This document shows, one piece after another, positions 55,610 through 64,000 of a stretch of 64,000 nt of DNA. The notes beneath the pieces are model-generated. The model was not told the DNA's origin, did not search any database, and saw only the letters and a list, made by a program, of their open reading frames with translations. Position 1 is the stretch's first letter. Each line of letters begins with the position of its first letter. The stretch is taken from positions 372,001-436,000 of the forward strand of contig NZ_VSLZ01000003.1 of NCBI RefSeq assembly GCF_010747475.1, given 5' to 3'. A program made the translations under genes and the position numbers. Origin of the DNA: Halorussus sp. MSC15.2. Its GTDB lineage: Archaea; Halobacteriota; Halobacteria; Halobacteriales; Haladaptataceae.

Positions 55610-56119
55610 ATGACCCTCACCGAGACCCCGAAGCGAGGAGACTCCGGCGGGAACACCCACTGGGCCGCGCTCGTTGCCAGCGTCCTCGCCTGCGAACTCG
55701 CGGGCATCGTCCCGTCGATTCTGACTGCCGACGAGGTAGCGACGTGGTATCCTACGCTGGTCAAACCCGCGTTCACGCCGCCGAGTTGGGTGTTCGGCCC
55801 GGTCTGGACCGCGCTCTACCTCCTGATGGGGGTGGCGCTGTACCTCGTCTGGCGGAGCGACCGGGGTCGAGCGCGACGGACGGCGCTCGCCCTGTTCGGC
55901 GTCCAACTGGGTCTCAACGCGGCGTGGACGCTGGTGTTCTTCGGGTCGCAGGCCATCGTCGGCGGTCTCGTCGTCATCGTCGCGCTCCTCGTACTCGTCG
56001 CCGCCACCGTCGCCGCGTTCGCCCGCATCGACCGCCGGGCCGCCGCCTTGCTGGTCCCGTATCTGCTCTGGGTCGGGTTCGCCACCGCGCTCAACTACGA
56101 ACTCTGGCGTCTGAACTGA
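55610..56119 (+). CDS. TspO/MBR family membrane protein
   Basis: A five-helix membrane protein of 169 residues that binds porphyrins or cholesterol-like ligands. Signatures: WYPTLVKPAFTPPSWVFGPVWTALYLLMG and a late NYELWRLN. In bacteria and archaea TspO helps in tetrapyrrole or oxidative-stress handling. ATG at 55610 is preferred to the GTG at 55529, which lies in untranslated sequence. No tetrapyrrole gene is adjacent. Confidence 0.93.
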   Translation: MTLTETPKRGDSGGNTHWAALVASVLACELAGIVPSILTADEVATWYPTLVKPAFTPPSWVFGPVWTALYLLMGVALYLVWRSDRGRARRTALALFGVQLGLNAAWTLVFFGSQAIVGGLVVIVALLVLVAATVAAFARIDRRAAALLVPYLLWVGFATALNYELWRLN

Positions 56120-56272
56120 CTCGCGGACGCGCTGGCTCCGACCGAGAAGACGCTGCACGGGAGAGTATTGGGTCGTTACTCCCGGCGACGACCGGCGACC
56201 GTCGAGTTGGACGGTCGTTACCGGCGGCGTTTGGAGTCTATAACAAAGGACGGTAGCGGCGTCGAACGGGAC

Positions 56273-56674
56273 GTGTCGAACAGTTCGGTTCCGAGTTCAT
56301 ACGCGATAGACGGCGGCCGGTTCGGGGTCGGCGCGGACCGCTACACGCTGTTCGTAGTGCTGTTCGTCGGCAAGGCCCTCGACGCCATCAGCACCGTAAC
56401 CGTCCTCTCGCTCCGCGAGGACGTCTACGAGTCGATGTGGCTCACCCGCACGCTGATGTCGGAGTTCGGTATGGTCACGGGCGTGCTCATCACCGTCGTC
56501 CTCGCGGTGGCGGGCGTGGTCGTCCTCGCCGAGAGCGGCGAGGCAGTCGCCCGACTGACTCCGGACGGGTGGGCACCCGACGACTACCCCACCGCGTTCC
56601 GGGTCGTCACCTACTGCTCGGCGGGCGTCTGGTACGGATTCCTCGGCGTCCACAACTTCACGTTGCTGTTCTGA
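56273..56674 (+). CDS. Small membrane protein of unknown function
   Basis: Read from GTG at 56273 the product is 133 residues (a longer TTG frame to 56168 has an Arg-rich, unlikely N-terminus). Three or four helices are visible: TLFVVLFVGKALDAISTVTVL, GMVTGVLITVVLAVAGVVVLA, and a C-terminal pair near VVTYCSAGVWYGFLGVHNF. It resembles DUF5658-type haloarchaeal membrane proteins from memory. Role unknown. Confidence 0.65.
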   Translation: MSNSSVPSSYAIDGGRFGVGADRYTLFVVLFVGKALDAISTVTVLSLREDVYESMWLTRTLMSEFGMVTGVLITVVLAVAGVVVLAESGEAVARLTPDGWAPDDYPTAFRVVTYCSAGVWYGFLGVHNFTLLF

Positions 56675-56781
56675 ATCTCGCGTTGCGATTCTGAGACGGA
56701 GCGCGTCGAGTACCCTCGGTAATTCGGAAATCGACCGAATAGACGTCGCTATCGAAGGTGAGTGCGGAAGAAGTTTGGTGA

Positions 56782-56867
56782 CGCCGAGGAGGAGATTTGA
56801 ACTCCTGTGTCCGTGAAGGACAGTTGCTCTCGAAGCAACCGCCTTGGCCGGGCTAGGCTACCTCGGC
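56782..56867 (-). tRNA. tRNA-Ser (anticodon CGA)
   Basis: The minus strand folds as a class II tRNA: acceptor gccgagg (56861-56867) with cctcggc (56783-56789), D arm, anticodon stem gttgc / gcaac with loop ttcgaga (anticodon CGA, codon UCG), a long variable arm typical of Ser, and T arm aggag-ttcaaat-ctcct. Discriminator G at 56782, as expected for tRNA-Ser. CCA is not encoded. Confidence 0.93.
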
Positions 56868-56969
56868 TCACTCAATCATACTGCCCTCTCCGTCTTAGTG
56901 ATTTCGATTCTCGCGCCACAGTTCAGTAGACCGTCACCTTGAAGCGGGTGCCACCACTCCGGGTAGGGT

Positions 56970-57920
56970 ATGGACGTAACCGAGGCGAACGAGCAGTGTG
57001 ACGCCGTCCTCGATGCCATCGGCAACGCGGTCATCGCCGACCGAGAGTTCCTCGAAACCGTGCTCCTCGGCGTGATGGCCGGCGGTCACGCCCTCCTCGA
57101 AGACGTGCCCGGAACGGGCAAGACCCTGACCGCGCGGAGTTTCGCGTCGGCGCTGGGTCTCTCGTTCTCGCGGGTCCAGTTCACGCCCGACCTCCTCCCC
57201 GCGGACGTGACCGGCACGCACGTGTTCAACGAGCAGGACCGGACCTTCGAGTTCAACGAGGGTCCCATCTTCGCGAACGTCGTGCTGGCCGACGAGATAA
57301 ACCGCGCGCCGCCCAAGACGCAGGCCGCGCTGCTGGAGGCCATGGAGGAGGGGCAGGTCACGGTGGACGGCGACACCCACGACTTGCCGAAACCGTTCTT
57401 CGTCATCGCCACCCAGAACCCCGTCGAGCAGGAGGGCACGTTCCCCCTGCCCGAGGCGCAGGTGGACCGCTTCGCCGTCAAGTCCTCCATCGGCTACCCC
57501 GAGACCGAGGGCGAGTACGAACTGCTCCGCCGACGCGCGGGCCGGAGCGCCCAGAGTCCGTCGGTCGGGACCGTGCTGGACGAGCGACTCGTCACCGACC
57601 TCCGTGAGGTGCCCGAGTCGGTCCGCGTGGACGACGACCTGCTGGAGTACATGGCGAACGTCGCCCGCGAGACCCGCGAGGACCGCCGGGTGTCGGTCGG
57701 CGTCTCCCCGCGCGGGACCCAGCGCCTCTTCGAGGCGACCCGGGCCTACGCCGCGATGCAGGGCCGGGAGTTCGTCACCCCCGACGACGTGAAGCGCGTG
57801 GCCCACCCCGTCCTCGCCCACCGCGTCGTCCTCACGCCCGACGCGCAGGTCAACAACGTGGCGAAGTCCGCCATCGTGGACCACGTGCTGGACAGCGTCC
57901 CCGTGCCGACGGTGGAGTAG
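56970..57920 (+). CDS. MoxR family AAA ATPase
   Basis: A 316-residue MoxR-type chaperone ATPase: Walker A LEDVPGTGKTLTAR (44-57), Walker B VVLADEINRAPPKTQAALLEAM (about 104-125), sensor 1 FVIATQNPVEQEGTFPLPEAQVDRF, and the lid with GVSPRGTQRLFEATRAYA. MoxR proteins usually work with DUF58/VWA proteins encoded nearby. The DUF58 gene is 2 kb away, on the opposite strand, so the normal operon order is broken here. Confidence 0.95.
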   Translation: MDVTEANEQCDAVLDAIGNAVIADREFLETVLLGVMAGGHALLEDVPGTGKTLTARSFASALGLSFSRVQFTPDLLPADVTGTHVFNEQDRTFEFNEGPIFANVVLADEINRAPPKTQAALLEAMEEGQVTVDGDTHDLPKPFFVIATQNPVEQEGTFPLPEAQVDRFAVKSSIGYPETEGEYELLRRRAGRSAQSPSVGTVLDERLVTDLREVPESVRVDDDLLEYMANVARETREDRRVSVGVSPRGTQRLFEATRAYAAMQGREFVTPDDVKRVAHPVLAHRVVLTPDAQVNNVAKSAIVDHVLDSVPVPTVE

Positions 57921-57928
57921 TCCGACAG

Positions 57929-58390
57929 ATGCCCTCCAGACGGTCGGTTCTCGCTACCGGAGTCGCCAGCCTCTGCGCCGTCGGCCCGGGGTGTACGGCC
58001 GTCCTCGACGGGTCGGCCCCCGAACCGGCGTTGCGGAGCATCACCCTCCGGAACACCGACGCCGAGACCCACGCCCTCGCGCTCAGACTCTTCCACGACG
58101 GCGCGGAGATTCTCGACCGGACGTACGAACTCGGTCCTCGGACCTCCGACAACGGGGACGCCGACACCGCAGACAGTGACACCGACTACGTCGTCGGCAT
58201 CGAAGACGCGTGGGACTCGCCCACCGGCGAGTTCCGGGCCGCGGTCCGCGTAGACGGTGAGGACCGGACGAAGTTCCGACTGGACGACGAGATTCGTCCG
58301 CCGACGCCCTACCGGTACGAAATCCGCGTCGAGCGGAACGGCGGCGTATCCACGTGGGTCGCGAAACCGGAATCGACCGCGACGCGGTAG
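57929..58390 (+). CDS. Tat lipoprotein of unknown function
   Basis: A 153-residue exported protein starting PSRRSVLATGVASLCAVGPGCTAV: twin Arg, then a lipobox-like GPGC with Cys22 as anchor. The mature part is a beta-sandwich-like segment (SITLRNTDAETHALALRLFHDGAEI ... RYEIRVERNG) resembling small CARDB-like binding modules. It follows MoxR by 8 nt, so it may share its transcript. Function unknown. Confidence 0.75.
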   Translation: MPSRRSVLATGVASLCAVGPGCTAVLDGSAPEPALRSITLRNTDAETHALALRLFHDGAEILDRTYELGPRTSDNGDADTADSDTDYVVGIEDAWDSPTGEFRAAVRVDGEDRTKFRLDDEIRPPTPYRYEIRVERNGGVSTWVAKPESTATR

Positions 58391-58451
58391 TCAGTTTCAC
58401 TTTCACTCCGCTTGGCTCGCCTTTACATCAGTCCGGCGACCACCCGGAACC

Positions 58452-58601
58452 ATGAACGCAGACGAGTCCGGGGAGGAGTCGGCGGACGCCACCGAAGAGG
58501 ACGAGGAGACGGAACTCGCGGACCTCGACCCGAACGCCGAGAAACAGGCCCGGCGGGTAGAACGCCAACTGCGGCGACTCCGCCGCGAGATGCGGGGCTG
58601 A
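58452..58601 (+). CDS. Very small acidic/basic protein
   Basis: A 49-residue ORF: acidic first half (DESGEESADATEEDEETELA) and a basic C-terminal helix (QARRVERQLRRLRREMRG). The charge split resembles small DNA- or RNA-associated haloarchaeal proteins. No family is known to me. A frame of this composition is unlikely by chance but could be a shadow; the ATG is 61 nt after the lipoprotein stop. Confidence 0.5.
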   Translation: MNADESGEESADATEEDEETELADLDPNAEKQARRVERQLRRLRREMRG

Positions 58602-59007
58602 AAGCGCTCGGGGCGGATTTCTCGTCGGGTTGCTCGTGGTCTCCCGGCGGTTCGACTGTCACTCCCGGAGTTTCGTCTGTCGTCCTTCGAATCTCGTCTA
58701 TTGCCCCTCGCGTCTCGTCTGTTGCCCTCGGAGTCGAAGTGGTTGCGCAGAAGAAGCTAGTTTCAGGCTCGAACACGGGAGTCCACCGCACAGCACCGCA
58801 GCGGCACCGTGAGAGCCTCTCATCTCACCAACCGACTGCGCTACTCGGCCGACGGTCTCCGGTGCTCGTCCCTCGCGCGGTGGGCGCGGCGCACGAGAGC
58901 GCCGCGCCCGCACACGCCGGGATGAAATCGAGAGTGCGCTACTTGGAATCGCCAACACCGAGCACGAGGATGGAAATCGAACCGGACGTGGCTCGAAAAT
59001 AGAAGTC
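58602..59007. other. Intergenic region with a short 21-nt tandem repeat
   Basis: 406 bases with no supported gene. A run of three imperfect 21-nt units lies at 58668-58730. On the minus strand the same bases would read as a TDET/DEIR heptad-like repeat in an otherwise unsupported frame. Confidence 0.45.
58668..58730 (+). repeat. Three imperfect 21-nt tandem units
   Basis: Units at 58668-58688, 58689-58709 and 58710-58730, sharing the core tctcgtct-a/g-ttgcccctc. The first unit is the most diverged. The repeat may expand or contract between strains. Confidence 0.55.
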
Positions 59008-59508
59008 TCAGTTCCGGAGCGCCGACGTGAGCACCACCGCGGCCAGCAGCAGGAAGACCAGCGCGGTCACCGGCCTACCGCCCGCCGAGACCAGATAGAT
59101 GCCGTACCCCAGACCGCCAGCGCCCACGGCGACAACCGTACTCCCGGCGGCGTGAGTCGCCTCCAGTTGGGTCGTGTCGGTCTCCCGTCCCAACTGGTCG
59201 CCGACGGTGATGGCCTGCTCGCCGAGGTCCCACGCCAGCACCGCGGCGATGACCCCCGGCAGGAGCAGGTACGGGGTGGGGAACGCCAGACCGCCGGCCA
59301 GCGCGGCGACGAGGAGCGCGGTCGAACCGAGCGTGACCGCGCGTCGCGACCCCCAGAAGACGCCGAGCGCGACCACCAAGAATCCGGCCGCACCGGCCGC
59401 GAGTCCGGTGGACCCGGTGAGCGCGCTGGTCCCCGCCGCGATTCCGGCCGCGGTCACCGCCAGCGCCGACGACAGGCGGGCGGGCGACCGGTCGATTTCG
59501 CGGGTCAT
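59008..59508 (-). CDS. DUF7519-like membrane protein
   Basis: A 166-residue protein with five hydrophobic helices (for example LAAGAAGFLVVALGVFWG and a later TALVFLLLAAVVLTSALRN). The ATG at 59508 overlaps the upstream DUF58 gene by 4 nt. It is the last gene of a four-gene operon. The name DUF7519 is from memory of the haloarchaeal MoxR/DUF58 cluster. Function unknown. Confidence 0.7.
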   Translation of the reverse strand: MTREIDRSPARLSSALAVTAAGIAAGTSALTGSTGLAAGAAGFLVVALGVFWGSRRAVTLGSTALLVAALAGGLAFPTPYLLLPGVIAAVLAWDLGEQAITVGDQLGRETDTTQLEATHAAGSTVVAVGAGGLGYGIYLVSAGGRPVTALVFLLLAAVVLTSALRN

Positions 59509-60782
59509 GCTGAACCCCGTGTGACGCGAGCCATTCGAGCGAGCGCGACGCCCAGCGACTCGTCGGTGTCCCAGTCCACGACCCGGACCCCGCTCTGGCG
59601 GAGTTTCGAGACGCGGTGGTCGCGCTGGGTTCGAGCGAATCGCTGTCCCGCGGTCCGAGTCGACGTCGGGTCGGGACTGACGACCGTCACGAGGTGGTCC
59701 TCGGCGTCCAGTCGCCGCGCGACCTCCGGGCCGAAGTCGTCGCACAGCGGCGTGACGAAGACGACCTGCGAGGACGCCGGGAGTCGCTTTCGAAGCTGTT
59801 TGAGGCGTGTCGTCGGGTAGAACATCTCCTCGGAGGGCGTCGGCGCGAACGCCGGGTGGGTCGCCAGCAGGTCCCGGGCGCGGGCCTGGTGGTCGTGGCC
59901 CGCGCCGGGCGCGAGCCAGCACGTCTCGGGACCGAACGACGCCAGTCCCACGCGGTCGCCCGCGTCGAGGAGTCTCGTGACCATCTTGCCCGCGGCGTCC
60001 ACGCCGAACTGGACCGCGTTGCGCTCGTCGTCGCCCCGGGCAAGATACGCCTTCTCGCGGGTGTCCACGAGGACGACCACGCTGGCGGCCCGCTCCTCGC
60101 GGAACTGGACGGTCGTGAGTTCCCCCGTTCGCGCGAGGCGGTTCCAGTCGACCCGAGAGAGCGGGTCGCCCGGCCGGTACTCGCGGGTCGCGTGGAACTC
60201 GATGCCCGACCCGCCCACGTCGGTCGTCACCCGGCCGGTGTACTGGGTGGTCTGAGCGCGCAGGGGCATGTCCACGGTCGTTCCGAGTTTCGGGACGCAC
60301 CGGAGGAGGGTCTCACACTCGACTTCGGTCTCGACCTCGATGGCGCCGCTGAAGTCTCGGACGATGGCGGTCACGGGGTCGAACTCGTGGTCGCCGCGTT
60401 CGGCCTCGACGGTGTAGGTGAACGACGCCGTCTTGCCCGGTCGGAGCGCGGTCCCGAGGCGGGCCGACCCGTCTGTCACGGGCAGGGCCTCCGGAACCCC
60501 ATCGACGAGTCGGAGGTCGGCCAGCATCGAGTCGCCGACGTTCTCGACGACGAGCCTGACCTGCACCTCCTCGCCCGGCAGGGGTTCGTCGTCGCTGAGC
60601 GTCCGGGTCACGTCGAGGGCCACCTCGGGCGTGCCCGCGGTCCGGGCGTAGGCCGCGAACGCGACCCCGACGACCCCCGACAGCAGGACCAGCGGCCGAC
60701 TGAAGAGGACGCCCAGCGACCCCGCCAGCAGGGCGACCACACTGACGCCGCGCCACCGTTTCGTCTGTCGAATCGACTTCAC
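59505..60782 (-). CDS. DUF58 family protein
   Basis: A 425-residue protein: two N-terminal helices (15-50), a beta-rich CARDB-like region (55-170), then the DUF58 core IEFHATREYRPGDPLSRVDWN followed by a von Willebrand-like segment (SVVVLVDTREKAYLARGD, and later VVFVTPLCDDFGPEVARRL). DUF58 proteins pair with MoxR ATPases to assemble or remodel membrane complexes. It overlaps both neighbours by 4 nt. Confidence 0.9.
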   Translation of the reverse strand: MKSIRQTKRWRGVSVVALLAGSLGVLFSRPLVLLSGVVGVAFAAYARTAGTPEVALDVTRTLSDDEPLPGEEVQVRLVVENVGDSMLADLRLVDGVPEALPVTDGSARLGTALRPGKTASFTYTVEAERGDHEFDPVTAIVRDFSGAIEVETEVECETLLRCVPKLGTTVDMPLRAQTTQYTGRVTTDVGGSGIEFHATREYRPGDPLSRVDWNRLARTGELTTVQFREERAASVVVLVDTREKAYLARGDDERNAVQFGVDAAGKMVTRLLDAGDRVGLASFGPETCWLAPGAGHDHQARARDLLATHPAFAPTPSEEMFYPTTRLKQLRKRLPASSQVVFVTPLCDDFGPEVARRLDAEDHLVTVVSPDPTSTRTAGQRFARTQRDHRVSKLRQSGVRVVDWDTDESLGVALARMARVTRGSA

Positions 60783-61546
60783 GCTTCGGCCTCCGTTCGA
60801 CGGGCGTCGTCCGTCCTCGCGTCGGTTCGAGAGGAGTCTGATTCCCCAGTGTCGGTCGTGCCAGCGGACGCGCTGGCACGGGTCTCGGCGCTGCCGTCGG
60901 TCTCGGTACCGCCCGGGTCAGTTTCGCCGGATTCGCCGTCGTCCCGAGAACCGGACGACTCGGCGTCGGCCGGTTCGACTCCGGCCGCCCGAGCGACGGC
61001 GTCCGCGGTTCGCCGGATTCGGTACTGGGAGGGCGACTCGGTGCTGACCGCGAGTCTCACCCGGTCGAAGACGGGCGGCGAGGGGGCGTCCTCTCCGCCG
61101 AGGAACGACGCCGCGTGCCGGTCGTCCGTCCACGTTCCGGCGTCGAGTCGCTCGCGGGCCTGCTCGCGCGAGCAGTTCTCCCGGTCGGCGACGGCGGTGA
61201 TTGCGGCGGCTTCGAGCGTCTCGCGCAGGTCCGCTCGCTCGCGGATAAGGTCCCGTCGCGGTCCCGACCGGAGTTCGGCGACTGTCCGGTCGAACTCGTC
61301 GCCAGGGGTCGGCGCCGTCTCGACCGTCTCCACGTCGGGCGTCTCGGTGGCCGCTACCTCGGTGGCCTGCCGGGACCGGGCGACCCGAACCGCCTGCACC
61401 AGCGCGAGCAGGCCGACGACCGTCACCGCGGCGTAGCCGGTGCCGATGGCGGCGGCGAACCCGGGGACGAACGCCATCAGCAGGCCGAGCGCGACCGCGA
61501 CCAGACCGACGGCGGTCAGAATCGGATGGTCGTTGCCGTCGGTCAC
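60779..61546 (-). CDS. DUF7269-like membrane protein
   Basis: A 255-residue protein: two helices near the start (10-50, VGLVAVALGLLMAFVPGFAAAI), a coiled helical centre (FDRTVAELRSGPRRDLIRERADL) with an IRRTADAVARAAG part, then a 60-residue low-complexity acidic Ser/Thr/Asp tail. Second gene of the operon, coupled by ATGA to both neighbours. The DUF number is from memory. Confidence 0.75.
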   Translation of the reverse strand: MTDGNDHPILTAVGLVAVALGLLMAFVPGFAAAIGTGYAAVTVVGLLALVQAVRVARSRQATEVAATETPDVETVETAPTPGDEFDRTVAELRSGPRRDLIRERADLRETLEAAAITAVADRENCSREQARERLDAGTWTDDRHAASFLGGEDAPSPPVFDRVRLAVSTESPSQYRIRRTADAVARAAGVEPADAESSGSRDDGESGETDPGGTETDGSAETRASASAGTTDTGESDSSRTDARTDDARRTEAEA

Positions 61547-62571
61547 TCGGCGTCACCTCCGCTGGTAGCGTCCGAGGACCGAGACCCGTCCGACTGCGAA
61601 CCGGCGTCCGAGGGCCGACCGGCGTTCGGGGTCGGACCCGCGTACTCGCGCTCGATGCGCCTGAGGGCGTCGAGCGCCTGCTGTTCGCGCTCCTCGGTCG
61701 CCGACTCGCCGCCGTACCGGACCTCTTCGAACAGCGAGGTGAGTCGGTCCACGTCCTCGCGGGCCATGCCCGCTTCGACCGCGGCCGCGGCGAACTCCGC
61801 GGGCGTACTGGCCGCGGGGTTGGCCACGTCGAGGTGGTCGGTCATCTCGCGCCACGCGCGGAACACCTCGTTGTCCACGTCGGTCGCGTTCTCGATGCGG
61901 TCTGCGGCCTCGCCCGCGGCCCGGCCGACCGCGCGCACGTCTCCGGTGTCGTCGGGGTCCGCGAACGTCTCGTCCTCCTCGGGGTCGTCGCCGCTGGAGG
62001 AGACGAACAGGAGCGCGACGGCCGCGAGGAGCGCGACGCCCAGACCCGCCATCAGGAGGAACGAGGGGTCGGTGAACGTCGTCCCGTTGGCACCGCCGGG
62101 TGCACCGCTCCCGCCCGCAGGCGCGAGGGAGACGTTCCCGCCTTCGAACAGCGCGCTCCGTGCGTTCGGCACGGGGTCCGTGCAGAGGGTCAGGAGCGCG
62201 TGGCCGAACAGGATGGGGACGCCCACCGGCCCGGCGTACGCCACGACGCCGAATCCCCCGAGGCGACGGTACGCGGCGTACGCGCCGAGCGAGAACACCC
62301 CGAGGATGAGGGCGATGGCCCACCACGTGTCGAGGAACGCGTAGCAGGGGACGTCCATCGGCGTCCCGCCGGTCGTGTCGGACGATACGTTCCCGAACTC
62401 CAGACTTGGCTGACTGCCGTTCTGTACGCCCGCGTCCGAACTCGGCGCGCCGAACCCGAACCCGCCGGACGATTCGGCGAGGACCGCCGAGTCCAGCGTC
62501 GCGGCGGCGAAGCCGATAGCGACGACTGCTAACAGCGCGAGGACGACAGGGCGTGCGGTATCACGGTCCAC
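61543..62571 (-). CDS. DUF4129 domain membrane protein
   Basis: A 342-residue protein starting at GTG. It has four hydrophobic stretches in the first 210 residues and then the cytoplasmic DUF4129 domain with AVGRAAGEAADRIENATDVDNEVFRAWREMTDHL and TPAEFAAAAVEAGMAREDVDRLTSLFEEVRYGG. This domain is associated with MoxR/DUF58 systems. A minus-strand box (taagttat, 62593-62600) about 26 nt before GTG gives a leaderless first gene of the operon. Confidence 0.85.
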   Translation of the reverse strand: MDRDTARPVVLALLAVVAIGFAAATLDSAVLAESSGGFGFGAPSSDAGVQNGSQPSLEFGNVSSDTTGGTPMDVPCYAFLDTWWAIALILGVFSLGAYAAYRRLGGFGVVAYAGPVGVPILFGHALLTLCTDPVPNARSALFEGGNVSLAPAGGSGAPGGANGTTFTDPSFLLMAGLGVALLAAVALLFVSSSGDDPEEDETFADPDDTGDVRAVGRAAGEAADRIENATDVDNEVFRAWREMTDHLDVANPAASTPAEFAAAAVEAGMAREDVDRLTSLFEEVRYGGESATEEREQQALDALRRIEREYAGPTPNAGRPSDAGSQSDGSRSSDATSGGDAE

Positions 62572-62697
62572 AGAGGTAGGTTGCGGGATTGATAACTTAG
62601 AGGTTCTGCCTCGTCGGCGGAGCGCGGCGTTTCTTACCTGCTCTTCGCGGTAGAAGTAGGGTCGAGCGGCCCAGTTCGGTGCAAGCGCCGAGAGAAC

Positions 62698-64000
62698 TCA
62701 CGCCCGGTCAGAGGCGGACTCGTCCACGCGGTCGGACTCGCGGGATTCGTCGGTCCGTTCGCTCGGGTCGCCGTACCCGCCGCCTCCGGGGGTCAGTACC
62801 GTGACCGTCGTCCCGGTCTCGACCTCGACGGTGGTCTTCGTGCCGACGCGCTCGCCGTCGATGCGGTTCTCGCCGAGCGCGCCCGACTCCCCGCCGTCGA
62901 GTCCCTTCGGCGCGTGTCTGCGGCGCTCGGTCAGCAGCGAGACCGTCGCGTCGGTCTCGACAGTCATCGAGCGTTCGAGTCCGAGACCGCCGCGGTGTCG
63001 CCCCGCGCCGCCGCTGTCCTGCCGGAGGGCGTAGCGCTCGACGCGAAGGGGGTACTCGGTCTCCAGCGCCTCGACCGGGGTGTTGAGCGTGTTGGTCATC
63101 CCGACCTGCACGCCGTCCATGCCGTCCTTCGTCGGACGCGCGCCGAACCCGCCACCGATTGTCTCGTAGTAGGTGAAGCCGCCGTCCCTGCTCCCGATTA
63201 TCAGGTTGTTCATCGTGCCCTGTCCCTCCGCGGGCACGCGGTCGGGCACCGCCTCGGCCAGCGCGCGGACGACCACGTCGGTCACGCGCTGGCTCGTCTC
63301 GACGTTGCCCCCGACCACGGCCGCGGGCGGCGTCGGGTTCAGCAGACTCCCCTCCGGCGCGCTGACCGAGACCGGCGCGTAGCACCCGTGGTTCGGGGGA
63401 ATTTCCGGGTCGGTCAGACACCGGACGACGAAGTAGACCGCGCTCTTGGCGACCGCCAGCGGCGCGTTGAGGTTACCCGGAACCTGCTCGGCGGTCCCCG
63501 AGAAATCGACGGCGAGCGAAGCGCCGTCGATTTCGACCGTCGCTTGGACCGGCACGTCGTCGTCACTAACGCCGTCGCCTTCGAGGAAGTCGGTGGCCGC
63601 GTACTCGCCGTCCGGTAGGTCGGCCAGTTCGCTCTCGACGCGCTCGCGAGAGTACGCTATCACCGCGTCGAACGCCGCCAGTAGGCGGTCGCCGTGGTCG
63701 GCCAGCAGGTCGCCGAGGCGCTCCTCGGCCCTCTCGTTGGCGGCCATCTGCGCCCGGAGGTCGGCCCGGCGCTCGTCGGGCGTCCGGACGTTCGCCAGCA
63801 GGAGGTCGCGCACGTCCTCGTTCACCTCGCCGCCCGTGACGAGGCGGACCGGCGGGAGGCGCAGGCCCTCCTGATAGATTTCTCGCGCGCCCGCGGGCAT
63901 GCTCCCCGGCGTCATCCCGCCCACGTCGGCGTGGTGGGCGCGGGAGACCGCGTAGCCCACGATTTCCTCGCCCGCCCCGCCGTCCGCCTCCGGGGGCGCG
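62698..64000 (-). CDS. Hydantoinase B/oxoprolinase-like protein (5' end outside window)
   Basis: The C-terminal part (about 430 residues) of a large HyuB-type subunit, which with HyuA hydrolyses hydantoins or 5-oxoproline using ATP. Conserved blocks: SRAHHADVGGMTPGSMPAGA, FSGTAEQVPGNLNAPLAV, GGNVETSQRVTDVV, and QDSGGAGRHRGGLGLERSM near the end. The protein continues beyond 64000. The 126 nt between its stop and the DUF4129 gene carry that operon's promoter. Confidence 0.92.
   Translation of the reverse strand, partial: APPEADGGAGEEIVGYAVSRAHHADVGGMTPGSMPAGAREIYQEGLRLPPVRLVTGGEVNEDVRDLLLANVRTPDERRADLRAQMAANERAEERLGDLLADHGDRLLAAFDAVIAYSRERVESELADLPDGEYAATDFLEGDGVSDDDVPVQATVEIDGASLAVDFSGTAEQVPGNLNAPLAVAKSAVYFVVRCLTDPEIPPNHGCYAPVSVSAPEGSLLNPTPPAAVVGGNVETSQRVTDVVVRALAEAVPDRVPAEGQGTMNNLIIGSRDGGFTYYETIGGGFGARPTKDGMDGVQVGMTNTLNTPVEALETEYPLRVERYALRQDSGGAGRHRGGLGLERSMTVETDATVSLLTERRRHAPKGLDGGESGALGENRIDGERVGTKTTVEVETGTTVTVLTPGGGGYGDPSERTDESRESDRVDESASDRA

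Overview
The window is a piece of a haloarchaeal (class Halobacteria) chromosome. The evidence is high G+C, very acidic predicted proteins, archaeal information-processing genes (type IA topoisomerase, RNA polymerase subunit P, ribosomal protein L37Ae, KEOPS Pcc1, prefoldin beta), ether-lipid synthesis (GGGP synthase), the archaeal CoA route (pantoate kinase plus phosphopantothenate synthetase), HalX response regulators and Htr transducers. Many genes have a T/A-rich box about 27 nt before the start codon, the pattern expected for leaderless haloarchaeal transcripts. I do not assign a genus.

Layout. 1-9 kb: smc (3' end outside the window), its coiled-coil neighbour, gatB, a HalX response regulator coupled to a small membrane protein, a Tat-exported lytic transglycosylase-like protein and a MATE exporter. 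9-17 kb: topA, a DNA-methylase C-terminal remnant, GGGP synthase, aspS, a PIN/UPF0175 toxin-antitoxin pair and an FNT transporter. 16.5-21 kb: pantoate kinase and phosphopantothenate synthetase flanking a small secreted four-cysteine peptide, then a two-domain AAA ATPase. 21-32 kb: a cold-shock protein, thi4, a tandem SagB-like flavoprotein, a putative metallopeptidase, a methyltransferase, a frameshifted Htr transducer, two PRC-barrel-like proteins, thiR-dcd and a Yip1-like protein. 32-42.9 kb: pth2, truD, a biotin operon bioB-bioU-bioF-bioD without bioA, a broken DUF2103 gene, the rpl37ae-rpoP-pcc1-pfdB-DUF3194 cluster and a lipid kinase. 43-53 kb: a broken DUF2070 gene, a monooxygenase-like protein, guaA-A, a BasB/BasT-like binding-protein/transducer pair, exported and HNH-like proteins and an aspartoacylase-like hydrolase. 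53-64 kb: DUF192, a broken LeuA/CimA-type synthase, TspO, tRNA-Ser(CGA), MoxR, a DUF4129/DUF7269/DUF58/DUF7519 operon and a partial hydantoinase B.

Functional links: thi4 and its probable regulator ThiR are both present, and a perfect palindrome lies just upstream of the thi4 promoter. GatB and AspRS may cooperate in tRNA amidation. The binding protein and transducer overlap and probably form one chemosensory unit.

Quality note: five genes (smc, htr, DUF2103, DUF2070, LeuA-type) carry single-base indels. Five are deletions and one is an insertion. Each is pinpointed by the protein continuing in another frame, which suggests sequencing error more than gene decay. The most promising unexplained items are the four-cysteine secreted peptide, the exported murein-hydrolase-like protein in an archaeon, the AAA ATPase with a degenerate second domain and a coupled mini-ORF, and several compact palindromes placed on core promoters.
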